A stretch of 25,808 bases of DNA from JALYUA01 sp038229875 (lineage in GTDB: Bacteria; Acidobacteriota; Thermoanaerobaculia; UBA5066; Gp7-AA6). This document shows, piece after piece, positions 15,818-23,612 of the stretch (its first letter is position 1; each line of letters begins with the position of its first letter). The notes below the pieces were generated by a model. It was not told where the DNA came from. It saw only the letters and a program-made list of their open reading frames with translations, and ran no database searches. The position numbers and the translations under genes were made by a program. The DNA is taken from positions 1 to 25,808 of the forward strand of contig JBBROA010000059.1 of the NCBI GenBank assembly GCA_038229875.1, read 5' to 3'.

Positions 15818-16381
15818 ATGAGACACGCGGAAGAACAGGTGATCGCCGAATTTCCACGTATCTATGCGGCTCTCTCGACGGTGAGTCTTCTCGAGACCTA
15901 CGCGGCGGCGCCGGACCGGCTCGTCCGGGCCTTGGACGGCCTTTCGGACGCCGAGCTGCGAGCGCACCCCGTTCCCGAGAAGTGGTCGATCCAGGAAATC
16001 GCGATCCACGTCTCCGATTCGGAGACGATCGGCGCGATTCGCGTTCGCAAGGTGTTGATGGAGCACCAGCCCGTGCTTCCCGGCTACGACGAGTCGATCT
16101 GGGCCGCGGGACTCCGGTACGACCGGCGTGACGCGTCCTTCCGCCGCGCGTCCCTGCACACCTTCCGAAACCTGCGCGAAACGACGGCCGCGATCCTGAG
16201 GGAGGTCGCGCCGCCCGACTGGGCACGCGAGGGCCGTCACCCGGAATGGGGAGCGCTCCGCCAGCTTCTGGAGCTGTACGCCGACCACGGCGAGAGGCAC
16301 ATCGAGCAGATCGTCGAGCGCCGGAAGATTCTGGGGCACTCCCCCGGCCCGGCCTCCCTCCTTCCCGTCCGGCTGTATTGA
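15818..16381 (+). CDS. DinB-superfamily protein
   Basis: A 187-residue DinB/YfiT-like four-helix protein. These cytoplasmic proteins usually bind a divalent metal through three His; here candidates are His64 (IAIHVSDSE) and His157/His161 (DHGERHIEQ). Some relatives are thiol-dependent S-transferases (bacillithiol or mycothiol), but nothing here identifies a substrate. The ATG at 15818 follows AGGAGG at 15805-15810 with a 7-base spacer; an upstream in-frame GTG at 15797 has no site of that quality. The gene diverges from the MetR-like regulator and ends 11 bases before the permease, so it probably shares that regulator and transcript. Confidence 0.85.
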   Translation: MRHAEEQVIAEFPRIYAALSTVSLLETYAAAPDRLVRALDGLSDAELRAHPVPEKWSIQEIAIHVSDSETIGAIRVRKVLMEHQPVLPGYDESIWAAGLRYDRRDASFRRASLHTFRNLRETTAAILREVAPPDWAREGRHPEWGALRQLLELYADHGERHIEQIVERRKILGHSPGPASLLPVRLY

Positions 16382-16392
16382 AAGGAGTGCTC

Positions 16393-18813
16393 ATGCGTTC
16401 GTTTTTCGGGGACCTCCGTTTCGCGACTCGAGGACTTCTTCGCCAGCCGGGGTTTGCGTTCGTCGCGGTCGGCACCCTCGCGCTCGGGATCGGCGCGAAC
16501 GCAACCGTGTTCTCGCTCGTCAACGCCGTGCTGCTGCGCCCACTGCCGTATCCCGCGTCGGAGGGCCTCTATCTCGTCCGCGGCGCACAGCCGGAGTTCC
16601 AGACAGAGAACCAGCCGATCTCGTTTCCGAATTTTCAGGACCTGAAGCAGGCGCGGAGCTTCGAAGCGATCGCGATCTCGAAGGCCGCCGTCTTCAACCT
16701 GACGGAGAGCGGCAAGGTCGAGCGCGTAGACGGCGCGCGCGTCAGTCCAGAGCTTCTGTCGGTCCTCCGGGCGCGTCTCGCCCTGGGGCGCGGCTTCGCC
16801 GCGGCCGCTGGGAATGCGGGCGGGCCGGACGTCGTCCTGCTCGGTCACGGGTTCTGGCGGCGCCGGTTCGGCGGCGACCGCTCGCTCGTTGGAAAGACCA
16901 TCGGCCTCGACGGTCGCCGGTATCTGGTCACCGGAATCCTGCCGCCGCGCCTCGCCTACCCCGCTCCCGAAACCGACCTCTGGATTCCCTTTCAGCCGAT
17001 GAAGCCCGACCTTCTGCGGGGGAACAATTCCCTGCGGGCTCTCGGGCGCCTTCGCCGCGGAGCGACCGCCGCGGCCGCGGGAGCGGAGCTCGCGGTGATC
17101 GGCCGGCGCCTCGCGGCTCAGTATGCGGACACGGACGCAGGATGGACGTTCCGGGTGAAGCCGCTCCGCGAAGAGATGATCGGAGGCGCGCGCAAGGCAC
17201 TCTGGATCCTGCAGATCGCCGCGGCCGTGCTTCTCGGAATCGCCTGCGTCAATGTGGCGAACCTCCTGCTCGTCAGGGCCGCGGGCCGCCGCCTGGAGCT
17301 CGCCATCCGCTCGGCGCTCGGCGCGGGCCGGAGCCGTATCGTGCGGCAGTTCCTGACCGAGAGCCTTCTTTTGGGCGCGGCTGGCGGCGCGGCCGGCGTT
17401 GCGCTCGCCGCGGCAGCGGGGGTCCTTCTGCGACGCCTGCCGGCGAAGGTGCTTCCCCGAGCCGACGAGATCTCGCTCGACGTCCGCGTTCTCCTGTTCG
17501 GCCTCGCGGTATCGGTGGGAACCGCGCTCCTCTTCGGGATCGCTCCCGCGCTTCGCGCCGGAGGGCGGCGCCTCGGGGAGGATCTGAAGAGCGGGCGGCG
17601 TGGAGCCACCCGCGGAGCCGGCGACCATCGCGCGCTGCGCATCCTTGTGATCGCCGAGGTCGCGCTGGCGCTCGTTCTAACGGCCGGCGCCGGACTTCTC
17701 CTCGCGAGCTTCCTGCGGCTCAAGAGCGTTCGCCCCGGATTCGACCCGGAGGGACTGTGGACCTCGTCGGTCGGTCTCGCGTTCAACCGGTACCCGGATC
17801 CACCGAAGCAGTCGCGCTACTTCCGCGACGCGCTCGAGCGGCTCTCGAACGTGCACGGGGTCGCGAAAGCGGCGGCGGTCGGCCGGATTCCGCTCGCGAA
17901 TTTTTCGAATTCCACGTCCTTCGTCATCAAGGGGCGGCCGGTCGCGGACGGTTCGGAACCGAACGCGGACTACGTCTCCGCGTCGCCGCGCTACTTCTCG
18001 ACGATGGGGATCCCGATCCTCGCGGGGCGGGATTTCACCGACCGCGACGACGCGGACGCGCCGAAGGTCGTGCTCGTCAACCAGGCGATGGCGCGGCTGC
18101 ACTGGCCAGGCGCGAGCCCTGTGGGGCAGCGTCTGCAGATCTACTCGGACGGGACCGTCTGGCGCGAGGTCGTCGGGGTGGTCACCGACGTCAAGCTTCG
18201 CGGGCTAGACGAGGCCGCAAATCCGACGCTCTACGTCCCCCTCCCCCAGAACACCTTCGCGCCGCACCTGCGCACCGGCTCGTTCGTGGTGCGGTTCTCG
18301 CCGGGCGCCCCGGCTTCCACGCTCGTCGAGGCCCGGGCGGTGCTCGCGCGGCTGGACGCGGAGCAAGCGGTTTCGCCCTTCCGGCCGATGTCGGCCGTCA
18401 TCTCCGACTCGCTCTCCTCGCGGCGCCTGAACGTGGACGTCACGCTGCTCTTCGGTTCGCTCGCCGCCGCGCTCGCCGCGGTCGGGATCTCCGGGGTGAT
18501 GGCCCACGCGGTCGCCCAGCGGCGTCAGGAGATCGGGATCCGGATGGCTCTCGGCGCCGACCGGGGCGATGTCTTAAAGCTCGTGCTCAAAGAGGGCGGT
18601 GCGCTCGCCGGGATCGGCGTCGCCGCGGGGCTTCTTCTGTCGGTCCCGTGCTCCCGGCTGCTTTCAGGGGCGCTCTTCGGCGTCTCGTCGGGAAACATCG
18701 GCGTCCACGCCGCGGTCGCCGTCCTCATCCTCGCGATCTCGACCGCCGCCGTCTGGCTTCCCGCGCGCCGCGCCGCGGCCGTCGACCCGCTGTCCGCGTT
18801 GCAGGCGCCCTGA
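16393..18813 (+). CDS. ADOP-type duplicated orphan ABC permease (MacB/FtsX family)
   Basis: An 806-residue inner-membrane protein built from two MacB periplasmic-core plus FtsX units, the layout of the acidobacterial duplicated orphan permease family. Eight transmembrane segments are visible: about 21-48, 268-294, 325-347, 365-388, 415-441, and three near the C-terminus. The start contains LALGIGANATVFSLVNAVLL, a hallmark of the family. No ABC ATPase gene is adjacent, so its energy source and substrate are unknown; MacB relatives extrude toxins or lipoproteins or act as mechanotransmitters. The ATG at 16393 follows AAAGGAG by five bases, partly inside the stop region of the DinB-like gene, which suggests cotranscription. 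Confidence 0.92.
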   Translation: MRSFFGDLRFATRGLLRQPGFAFVAVGTLALGIGANATVFSLVNAVLLRPLPYPASEGLYLVRGAQPEFQTENQPISFPNFQDLKQARSFEAIAISKAAVFNLTESGKVERVDGARVSPELLSVLRARLALGRGFAAAAGNAGGPDVVLLGHGFWRRRFGGDRSLVGKTIGLDGRRYLVTGILPPRLAYPAPETDLWIPFQPMKPDLLRGNNSLRALGRLRRGATAAAAGAELAVIGRRLAAQYADTDAGWTFRVKPLREEMIGGARKALWILQIAAAVLLGIACVNVANLLLVRAAGRRLELAIRSALGAGRSRIVRQFLTESLLLGAAGGAAGVALAAAAGVLLRRLPAKVLPRADEISLDVRVLLFGLAVSVGTALLFGIAPALRAGGRRLGEDLKSGRRGATRGAGDHRALRILVIAEVALALVLTAGAGLLLASFLRLKSVRPGFDPEGLWTSSVGLAFNRYPDPPKQSRYFRDALERLSNVHGVAKAAAVGRIPLANFSNSTSFVIKGRPVADGSEPNADYVSASPRYFSTMGIPILAGRDFTDRDDADAPKVVLVNQAMARLHWPGASPVGQRLQIYSDGTVWREVVGVVTDVKLRGLDEAANPTLYVPLPQNTFAPHLRTGSFVVRFSPGAPASTLVEARAVLARLDAEQAVSPFRPMSAVISDSLSSRRLNVDVTLLFGSLAAALAAVGISGVMAHAVAQRRQEIGIRMALGADRGDVLKLVLKEGGALAGIGVAAGLLLSVPCSRLLSGALFGVSSGNIGVHAAVAVLILAISTAAVWLPARRAAAVDPLSALQAP

Positions 18814-18829
18814 GACCGCGGGTGATCCG

Positions 18830-19012
18830 CTAGCGGGCGGGGCCTTCCGGGCCCGGGGAAGGTCGCGCGATCACCGTCGAGAGCATCATCGCGACGAGCT
18901 CCTCGGAGCCGCCCGAGACGCCGAACACCTCCGCGTGGCAGACCGTGAGGGTCCGACCGGCCCGCAGCACGCGCGCGCGAGCCACGAATTGCGGAGCCCG
19001 CGCCGGCCGCCC
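18830..19012 (-). pseudogene. 3' remnant of a PaaI-type hotdog-fold thioesterase
   Basis: About 55 codons on the - strand read RPARAPQFVARARVLRAG, then RTLTVCHAEVFG, a Gly/Ser linker and LVAMMLSTVIAR, ending at TAG (18830-18832). This matches the last third of PaaI-like acyl-CoA thioesterases, where a vRaGrtl.v.ea-type motif precedes the last strand. The frame stays open upstream to 19150, but the residues there do not resemble a thioesterase and run into the cupin gene. The catalytic N-terminal part is missing, so this is best read as a truncated leftover. The upstream breakpoint near 19005-19015 is approximate. Confidence 0.5.
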
Positions 19013-19068
19013 GCTCCGGTCGCCGTCTCGTAGCCCCCGGAAAGGACTTGGGGTGTCAGAGACGGGTC

Positions 19069-19602
19069 TCAACGCGCCGGGCGAGACTCCTGCGCCGTCG
19101 ACCAGGTCGTGACAAAGAGAAGGGCCCCCTCGGAGCTGACGATGTCCCAATCCTGCGTGCCCTTCTCCGAGCGGCAGTAGTCGCCCTCCCGCAATACGCG
19201 GCCGGCTACGGAAACGGAACCTCGCAGGACCAGGGTCTCCTCCAGCCCTTCGTGGGCGTGGTCCGGAAAGGACGCCCCGGGCGCGATCTCGATCATCCGG
19301 CAGTGGGAGCGCGCGACCGGGTCCAGAAACACGGATTTCATTCGAACCCCCGGCGCGGGGCCCTCCACCCAGGGGAAATGGTCCGATCGGAAGAGCGACA
19401 CCACCGGGCGAACTTCGACTTCCGCCGGGCTGCGGTTTTCGAGCGAGGCGAGGACGCGACTCTTGAGATGCCCAGGGGGCTCTAAGGGAACGACAGCGAG
19501 CCCGAGAAGGTCGATGACGGCGCCGAGCTCCCTCTGGTGAATGCCGAGAGCGTCCCGTCGGACAGCTCCTGACCTCGTGGCGGCACCCTGTTTTTCAGCC
19601 AT
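19069..19602 (-). CDS. ChrR-like cupin protein, putative anti-sigma factor
   Basis: A 177-residue protein. A short N-terminal helical part ending PPGHLKSRVLASL (42-54) resembles the end of ChrR/RskA anti-sigma domains. A cupin domain from about 66 follows, with PDHAHEGLEETLVLRG and putative metal ligands His115, His117 and Glu121. The fourth ligand expected near residues 149-153 is absent (GTQDWD), and the zinc motif of the ChrR anti-sigma domain (HxxxCxxC) is also missing; the only cysteines are 101 and 143. The ATG at 19602 overlaps the sigma factor stop by eight bases, so the pair is coupled. The frame also has a start at 19641 inside the sigma gene, which I judge less likely. An anti-sigma role is inferred from context. 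Confidence 0.75.
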   Translation of the reverse strand: MAEKQGAATRSGAVRRDALGIHQRELGAVIDLLGLAVVPLEPPGHLKSRVLASLENRSPAEVEVRPVVSLFRSDHFPWVEGPAPGVRMKSVFLDPVARSHCRMIEIAPGASFPDHAHEGLEETLVLRGSVSVAGRVLREGDYCRSEKGTQDWDIVSSEGALLFVTTWSTAQESRPAR

Positions 19603-20197
19603 TCTGTTCCCCCGGGCCCGGTCCGGAACGGAGATTGTCACGGAATGCCGTGATCCCCTCCCGGATGCGGGATTTTACAGCCGGGACGGGGATTTGAAGC
19701 CGCGCCGAGATCTGTACCGCCGTGAGACCGTTGAAGAACGCGAGCTCCACGGGGCCTCGCAATTCCGGCGCCAGACAGGCCAGGGCCCGCCGAGCGGACG
19801 TTGCCTGCTCGGAGATCCACATTCGGGCGCCGGCGTTCGACGTACCGCTGCGCGTGACCCATTCTTCCGAGGCTGTGGGCTCCGCCGGCGCGATCTCCTC
19901 TCCCCGCAGCCGCTCGAGTGACACGGATCGAGTCAAGCGGGTGAGCCACGCCAGAGGGGCTTCCCGGGACGCATCGAGGTCGCACCCGCGATGCCGAACG
20001 TGAAGAAACACCTCGATAACGGCTTCTTCCGCCGCCGCCGTCCTCTCGAGAATCTTCAACGCCAGCCCGAAGATCAGCGGGGACACCATGTCGTAGAGAA
20101 GTTCGAGCGACCGCGAATCCCCTTGCGCAGACCTCTGGATCAGTCTGGCGAGATCTGGGGCCTTCTCAGTAGGAGCAAGTGCGGGTTGAAAAGACAA
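19595..20197 (-). CDS. ECF-type RNA polymerase sigma factor
   Basis: A 200-residue extracytoplasmic-function sigma factor. Region 2 spans about 18-98 (SLELLYDMVSPLIFGLALKI to WLTRLTRSVSLERLRG). Region 4 spans about 137-190 (LACLAPELRGPVELAFFNGL, then VQISARLQIPVPAVKSRIREG), with the helix-turn-helix that reads the -35 element. Lengths and the linker are normal. The start is TTG at 20197; no ATG or GTG precedes region 2 and no good Shine-Dalgarno is visible, so the exact start is uncertain. The downstream cupin gene overlaps its stop by 8 bases. The hybrid histidine kinase gene ends 97 bases upstream on the same strand; TTGACT (20276-20281) in that gap has no clear -10 partner. Confidence 0.88.
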   Translation of the reverse strand: MSFQPALAPTEKAPDLARLIQRSAQGDSRSLELLYDMVSPLIFGLALKILERTAAAEEAVIEVFLHVRHRGCDLDASREAPLAWLTRLTRSVSLERLRGEEIAPAEPTASEEWVTRSGTSNAGARMWISEQATSARRALACLAPELRGPVELAFFNGLTAVQISARLQIPVPAVKSRIREGITAFRDNLRSGPGPGEQNG

Positions 20198-20294
20198 ACG
20201 AAATTCTCTGCAGCGAGGTTTGCGAATGTCGTGCCACCGCTCGGTCGCGACCTACCCCAAGAATCCGGCGCGTGACAGTCAAGGAGTTTCGAAG

Positions 20295-23282
20295 TCAGCT
20301 TTCTCGCCCGACAAGTCTCGCGACCGCGCGGATCAAGTCCCGAGGTGCCACGGGCTTCGGCACGTGGACTTGAAAACCGGCCGCGAGCGCGTGGCGCGCA
20401 TAGCTCTCATTCGCGAACGCGCTCAGCGCGACGGCCGGCAGCTCCTCCGCGGTGTAACCGAGATCGCGGACGTGACGGATGAGGTCGAAACCATCCTCGT
20501 TCGGCATACCGAGATCGCTGATGAGTATGTGCGTCCTGGCATCCCGATTGGCCAGCGCCCGGAGAGCCTCCGCCGCGTTTTCCGCCACGGTCACGTGCGC
20601 CCCCGCGCCGGCGAGCACCTTGCTCATGAGGCGGCGAGCGTCCGGTTCATCGTCCACGACGAGCACGTTGAGCCCGTCGAGCGACGCGGCGGCCCCGTTC
20701 GAGTCCGGCGACAGGCCGCCCCTCGGCCGGTCTCCAGCGCCGTCGCTCGAGGCGGGGGTCGATGGAGCGAGAGGGAGTCGGACGCGAAACGTCGAGCCGG
20801 CTCCGTCTCCGCCGCTTTCGACTTCGACCGTGCCCCCGTGCATCTCCACGATGTGCTTGACGATCGAGAGACCCAGCCCGAGCCCGCCAAAGCGCCGGCG
20901 GCTGGTGCTTTCCGCCTGTCGGAAGCGGTCGAATACAAACGGCAGGAATTCCGGGTCGATCCCGCGGCCGTCGTCGGCGACCTCGATGACCGTCCCGGCC
21001 GCGTCGCGGGCGAGCCTGATCCGAACCCTCCCGCCCGACGGAGTGAATTTGATCGCATTCGAGAGGAGGTTCCAGACGACCTGTTGAATACGGTCACCGT
21101 CGCAGACGGCTTCCCCGGCCGCCGGGTCGAGGGTTGCTTCCAGCGTGACGCCTTTCGAAACGGCAGCCGAACGGACGACGTCGAGCGCCGCGTGGATGAC
21201 GGCGTCCAGATCGCACGGCTTCATCTCCAGTCGCAACTTGCCGGAAACGATCCGCGAAATATCGAGCACGTCGTCGATCAACTGCGCCTGGACCCTGCAA
21301 TTGCGCTCGATGACCTCAAGCCCTTCCCGAAGCTCCTCCGCGCTGGAACGCTTTGCCCTCAGAACGGCCGCCCACCCCAGGATCGCGTTTAAGGGAGTGC
21401 GCACTTCGTGGCTCAACGTGGCGAGAAATACGTCCTTCGAGTGGTTCGCCGCTTCCGCCTCGCCCCGCGCCGCCTGCTCCCGGACGAGTATCGCTTCCCG
21501 GTCACTCTCGAGCTCCTTGCGGGCGGAGATGTCGACGAAGGTGGTCACCGCGCCCTTCAGCTCTCCCTGACGAAAGATCGGAACCGACCAGTATTCGACC
21601 GAGACGCTGCTCCCGTCGAGCCGGAAAAACTGCTCATCTGCGACGTGTCCCGGCTCCCCGGTCCTGGCGGTTCGGAGAATCGGGCACGTCTCCCTCGTGT
21701 AAGGGGATCCGTCCGCGCGCGAATGGTGGATGACATCGTGCAGGTTTTTCCCGATCACGTCCTCTTCTCGTGTAAACCCGAGCATGTGCAGGAACGCTGA
21801 GTTGCAGATGGTCGTCGCGCCGTCGCGATCCACCCCATAAAAACCGCCGGCCGAGGAGTCGAGGACGGTGCGGAGATAGTCTTTGCCGGCTCGCAACTCC
21901 TCTTCGGCTTCCTTCACGTCGTGAATATCGGTGTTGGAACCGATCCACATCACGCGGCTGCCGTCCTCCTGCACCATGCAATGCGCGCGGCTCAGGTGCC
22001 ACCGGTACACCCCGTCCGCGCGGCGGAAACGGTGCTCGAACTCGATGGGCTCGCCGGTGTCTATCGAGTGCTGCCACAGCCGAATGTTCTCGCCGACGTC
22101 ATCGGGGTGGATGAACTGCGTCCAGCCCCAGTTCTTGATCTGCTCGAAAGTGAGCCCGGTAAATTCCATCCACCGGCTGTTGAAATAGTCGATTTCCCCC
22201 GCCGGGGTGGCGGTGAAAATCTTCTGCGGCATCGCCTCAGCCATGAACCGGAGACGGCTCTCGGATTCCGAGAGGGCCCGCCTGGCAAGGACCTGCCGCG
22301 AAATGTCGCGGAAATAACAGACGACTCCAAACCGGCCGTGCGGCAGGGGAATCCGGCTGATCTGCCATTCGTAGAACTCGGTCGCCCCGCGGTCGAGACG
22401 CCGCTCGATCCGCTCGGTTTCGACGTAAGGCTCGCCCGTCTCGAGGGTGAGGCGGAACCTGGTCACGAGCTCGTCCGCATATTCCTTCGACCAGAGGATG
22501 TGGAGGACCTCGTCGAAGTCGCGGCCGATGAACTCGGGAACGTCGCCGAAAACGGCCCTGGCCACCGGGTTGATGGCGCAGATCCGGAAATCCTGATCGA
22601 CGAGGTACACCCCGAGCGGAGCTTCGTTCAAGAGTGTCTCGAACTGCGCGCTTCGTCGGCGAAGCGTGTCTTCCGTCAGTCGATGACTATCGCGGGACGA
22701 CAGGACCTGGAAGCCGGCCGATGCAAATTTGGCCAGACTGGTCAACACCCGGAGGTCCTCGCCGTCGAACTGGAGGCTCCTGTCGTGGGCGATGACCCAG
22801 ATCGTTCCGGCGTTCTCCCCATCTACGGCGAACGGCACGAGCAGAGCTTCTTCAACGGCCGGTGTGACCGGCGCGAGGTATGAGAAGAACCTCTCCGGGT
22901 GCGAGAAGAGAAGCGGCGCGTTGCGATCGAGGACCGTCCCGCACGGACCAAAGGCCCGGGGCGTTCCGCCGCCGCGATGACACGCCCACTCGCCCACGAG
23001 CGCCGGCCAGCGAAAGCTTTGCTTGTCATCGGTGAGCAGGCTGATCCCGGCTGAGTGCGCGCGACACAGAGTGAGCGCGGACTGTGCGAGATCCTCCAGG
23101 ATGCCTTCGGGCGAGCTCGACAGCCGGCGAGCCAGAGAGACGAGAGCGCGGTTTTCGGCTTCGAAATCAGGTGGCCTCGAAGGCCTCTCGCTCAATTCCG
23201 ACGTGATCAGGCAGGAATCGAGGTCGAAGTCGAGGTGAGGGCCCCGAGGAGAGGAATCGGGTCGTGAGTCAACCTCTTCCAT
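20295..23282 (-). CDS. Cytoplasmic hybrid histidine kinase (GAF-PAS-PAS-PAS-HisKA-HATPase-REC)
   Basis: A 995-residue sensor kinase with no transmembrane segment, so it is cytoplasmic. Domains in order are GAF (about 45-195), PAS (215-330), PAS (345-460), PAS (468-590), HisKA (615-680) with phospho-acceptor His625 in ATLSHEVRTP, and HATPase_c (725-838) with Asn742, Asp770 and GLGLGLSIVKH. A C-terminal receiver (871-990) carries acidic pocket VVDDE, phospho-acceptor Asp923 and Lys976. There is no output domain, so signal must pass to another protein by phosphotransfer or contact. I start at ATG 23282; the open frame extends to 23486, but the extra part is translated tRNA gene. The ECF sigma gene lies 97 bases downstream. 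Confidence 0.93.
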   Translation of the reverse strand: MEEVDSRPDSSPRGPHLDFDLDSCLITSELSERPSRPPDFEAENRALVSLARRLSSSPEGILEDLAQSALTLCRAHSAGISLLTDDKQSFRWPALVGEWACHRGGGTPRAFGPCGTVLDRNAPLLFSHPERFFSYLAPVTPAVEEALLVPFAVDGENAGTIWVIAHDRSLQFDGEDLRVLTSLAKFASAGFQVLSSRDSHRLTEDTLRRRSAQFETLLNEAPLGVYLVDQDFRICAINPVARAVFGDVPEFIGRDFDEVLHILWSKEYADELVTRFRLTLETGEPYVETERIERRLDRGATEFYEWQISRIPLPHGRFGVVCYFRDISRQVLARRALSESESRLRFMAEAMPQKIFTATPAGEIDYFNSRWMEFTGLTFEQIKNWGWTQFIHPDDVGENIRLWQHSIDTGEPIEFEHRFRRADGVYRWHLSRAHCMVQEDGSRVMWIGSNTDIHDVKEAEEELRAGKDYLRTVLDSSAGGFYGVDRDGATTICNSAFLHMLGFTREEDVIGKNLHDVIHHSRADGSPYTRETCPILRTARTGEPGHVADEQFFRLDGSSVSVEYWSVPIFRQGELKGAVTTFVDISARKELESDREAILVREQAARGEAEAANHSKDVFLATLSHEVRTPLNAILGWAAVLRAKRSSAEELREGLEVIERNCRVQAQLIDDVLDISRIVSGKLRLEMKPCDLDAVIHAALDVVRSAAVSKGVTLEATLDPAAGEAVCDGDRIQQVVWNLLSNAIKFTPSGGRVRIRLARDAAGTVIEVADDGRGIDPEFLPFVFDRFRQAESTSRRRFGGLGLGLSIVKHIVEMHGGTVEVESGGDGAGSTFRVRLPLAPSTPASSDGAGDRPRGGLSPDSNGAAASLDGLNVLVVDDEPDARRLMSKVLAGAGAHVTVAENAAEALRALANRDARTHILISDLGMPNEDGFDLIRHVRDLGYTAEELPAVALSAFANESYARHALAAGFQVHVPKPVAPRDLIRAVARLVGRES

Positions 23283-23371
23283 GGCGGGATCGTATCCGAA
23301 CCCGGTCAGTGAGATGTACGGGTTCGTACATTCCTGCCGGACGCACCGCCCGATCTTGAACGGCCGTCGTT

Positions 23372-23447
<76 letters not shown>

Positions 23448-23457
23448 GCCGGCGGCG

Positions 23458-23486
23458 AATATAACCCGAACGTCCGGGAGCGGCAA
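23458..23486 (-). promoter_or_regulatory. Sigma70-type promoter of the tRNA-Gly gene
   Basis: On the - strand, TTGCCG (23481-23486) and TATATT (23458-23463) are separated by exactly 17 bases, and the mature tRNA 5' end is 10 bases past the -10. Readthrough could also supply the kinase gene, since no terminator hairpin is evident between them. Confidence 0.7.
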
Positions 23487-23541
23487 TCGGACAGGGTGCC
23501 CGGAAGGACGGCGCTGAACCCCCTCCGACCTGCTCAGTCTC

Positions 23542-23570
23542 TGGACAGAGCCCTTTCCCCCGCGTAAAAT
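23542..23570 (+). promoter_or_regulatory. Sigma70-type promoter of the metalloprotease gene
   Basis: TGGACA (23542-23547) and TAAAAT (23565-23570) are separated by 17 bases, each one base from consensus. The start codon is 42 bases after the -10, with AGAGGA at 23601-23606 as Shine-Dalgarno six bases before the ATG. Confidence 0.65.
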
Positions 23571-23612
23571 CCAATCTCACCTCGCCTCTCGTATTTCTTC
23601 AGAGGACCCCCG

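Noticed and set aside
14723..16339. Long - strand open frame across the LysR gene, intergenic region and DinB-like gene
   Set aside because: It crosses two well-supported genes and a regulatory region, and its translation is low-complexity and Arg-rich.
18843..18862. Hairpin CCTTCC/GGAAGG as terminator of the permease gene
   Set aside because: Stem of only six pairs, no T-run, and it lies in the thioesterase remnant's coding sequence.
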